Below are positions 63,959 through 64,000 of a DNA stretch of 64,000 nucleotides, piece by piece. The DNA is taken from positions 1 to 64,000 of the forward strand of contig NZ_JACEFJ010000001.1 of the NCBI RefSeq assembly GCF_015354735.1, read 5' to 3'. Origin of the DNA: Pararhodonellum marinum (GTDB lineage: Bacteria > Bacteroidota > Bacteroidia > Cytophagales > Cyclobacteriaceae). The notes below the pieces were generated by a model. It was not told the origin of the DNA, searched no databases, and was given only the letters and a program-made list of their open reading frames with translations. A program made the position numbers and the translations under genes. Every line of letters starts with the position of its first letter. The first letter of the stretch is position 1.

Positions 63959-64000
63959 TTAGTTGTTTTCTCTGTTGATTTGTTCAATTAATTTGTTGAC
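63959..64000 (-). CDS. 3' end of the next upstream gene (partial)
   Basis: Reading the minus strand from the window edge, one frame gives 13 codons (VNKLIEQINRENN) and a TAA at 63959-63961, 11 bases before the DUF1573 ATG. A helical, charged C terminus of a protein is plausible. In related genomes nusB often occupies this place, but 13 residues are too few to identify it. Confidence 0.35.
   Translation of the reverse strand, partial: VNKLIEQINRENN

Overview
The window reads as chromosomal DNA of a member of the Bacteroidota, most likely order Cytophagales and close to the Cyclobacteriaceae. The evidence is the set of lineage-typical genes (an IPExxxVDY-family protein beside pyruvate kinase, PorV/PorT-type outer-membrane proteins, a GH3/beta-lactamase fusion, BshA, a HmuY-type lipoprotein, the order DUF1573-yajC-ybbR-coaE, and an atpD-atpC pair apart from the other ATP synthase genes), the lack of clear Shine-Dalgarno sequences, and several TAnnTTTG-like -7 promoter boxes. 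No prophage, insertion sequence, CRISPR array, rRNA or tRNA gene was found. Most of the window is dense housekeeping sequence.

Layout. 1-626: gene-free repeat DNA. 627-6002: three outer-membrane protein genes on the minus strand, with a second repeat block at 3557-4532. 6060-7381: yidD converging on lgt. 7681-11830: acpP-fabF-rnc-nadE on the minus strand. 11980-13856: an IPExxxVDY gene and pyk. 13857-14760: a third repeat block. 14761-18488: five tightly packed minus-strand genes (two response regulators, a small unknown, a metallo-beta-lactamase-fold hydrolase, rqcH). 18529-22073: miaA, a small LemA-like gene, pfkA and rlmN. 22366-29701: a TonB-plug/macroglobulin-like surface protein, a small barrel protein, two rhomboid proteases, mutL and a membrane protein. 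29996-36604: a NagZ/beta-lactamase fusion, bshA, a fatty-acid-hydroxylase-like protein, a PorT-like protein and a reductase/epimerase. 36892-42914: odhA, odhB and lpd, a full 2-oxoglutarate dehydrogenase. 43062-45847: DUF2721, threonine aldolase and rarA. 45879-50596: a glycerol regulon, with a DeoR-type repressor divergent from glpD-glpK-glpF. 50671-52475: atpD-atpC. 52734-59504: a complete haem-uptake operon. 59596-63947: an NlpC/P60 lipoprotein, a TPR lipoprotein, a small unknown, and the DUF1573-yajC-ybbR-coaE operon. The window ends inside the next gene upstream of that operon.

The least ordinary material is in the three repeat blocks. They are built from degenerate DNA with a strict 7-bp period (13 consecutive heptads all starting TC at 14681-14771, for example), an interspersed hairpin family flanked by GACAAC words, and a tandemly duplicated 241-bp unit containing two strong hairpins. 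The arrays lie between genes, downstream of gene ends, and one array supplies the stop codon of rqcH. In each block one strand gives a C-over-G, G-poor RNA with evenly spaced YC dinucleotides. That suggests, as inference only, that they act as Rho-loading terminators. The haem operon has a convincing regulatory region: a candidate promoter followed by a Fur/PerR-like 7-1-7 box (14 of 15 positions) ending four bases before the first start codon. The glycerol operon has 10-bp-phased TTTTG words across its candidate promoter.

Limits: all calls come from reading the sequence and from knowledge of the families. No database search or folding calculation was run. Promoters, operators and start codons are proposals, and residue numbers were counted by hand.
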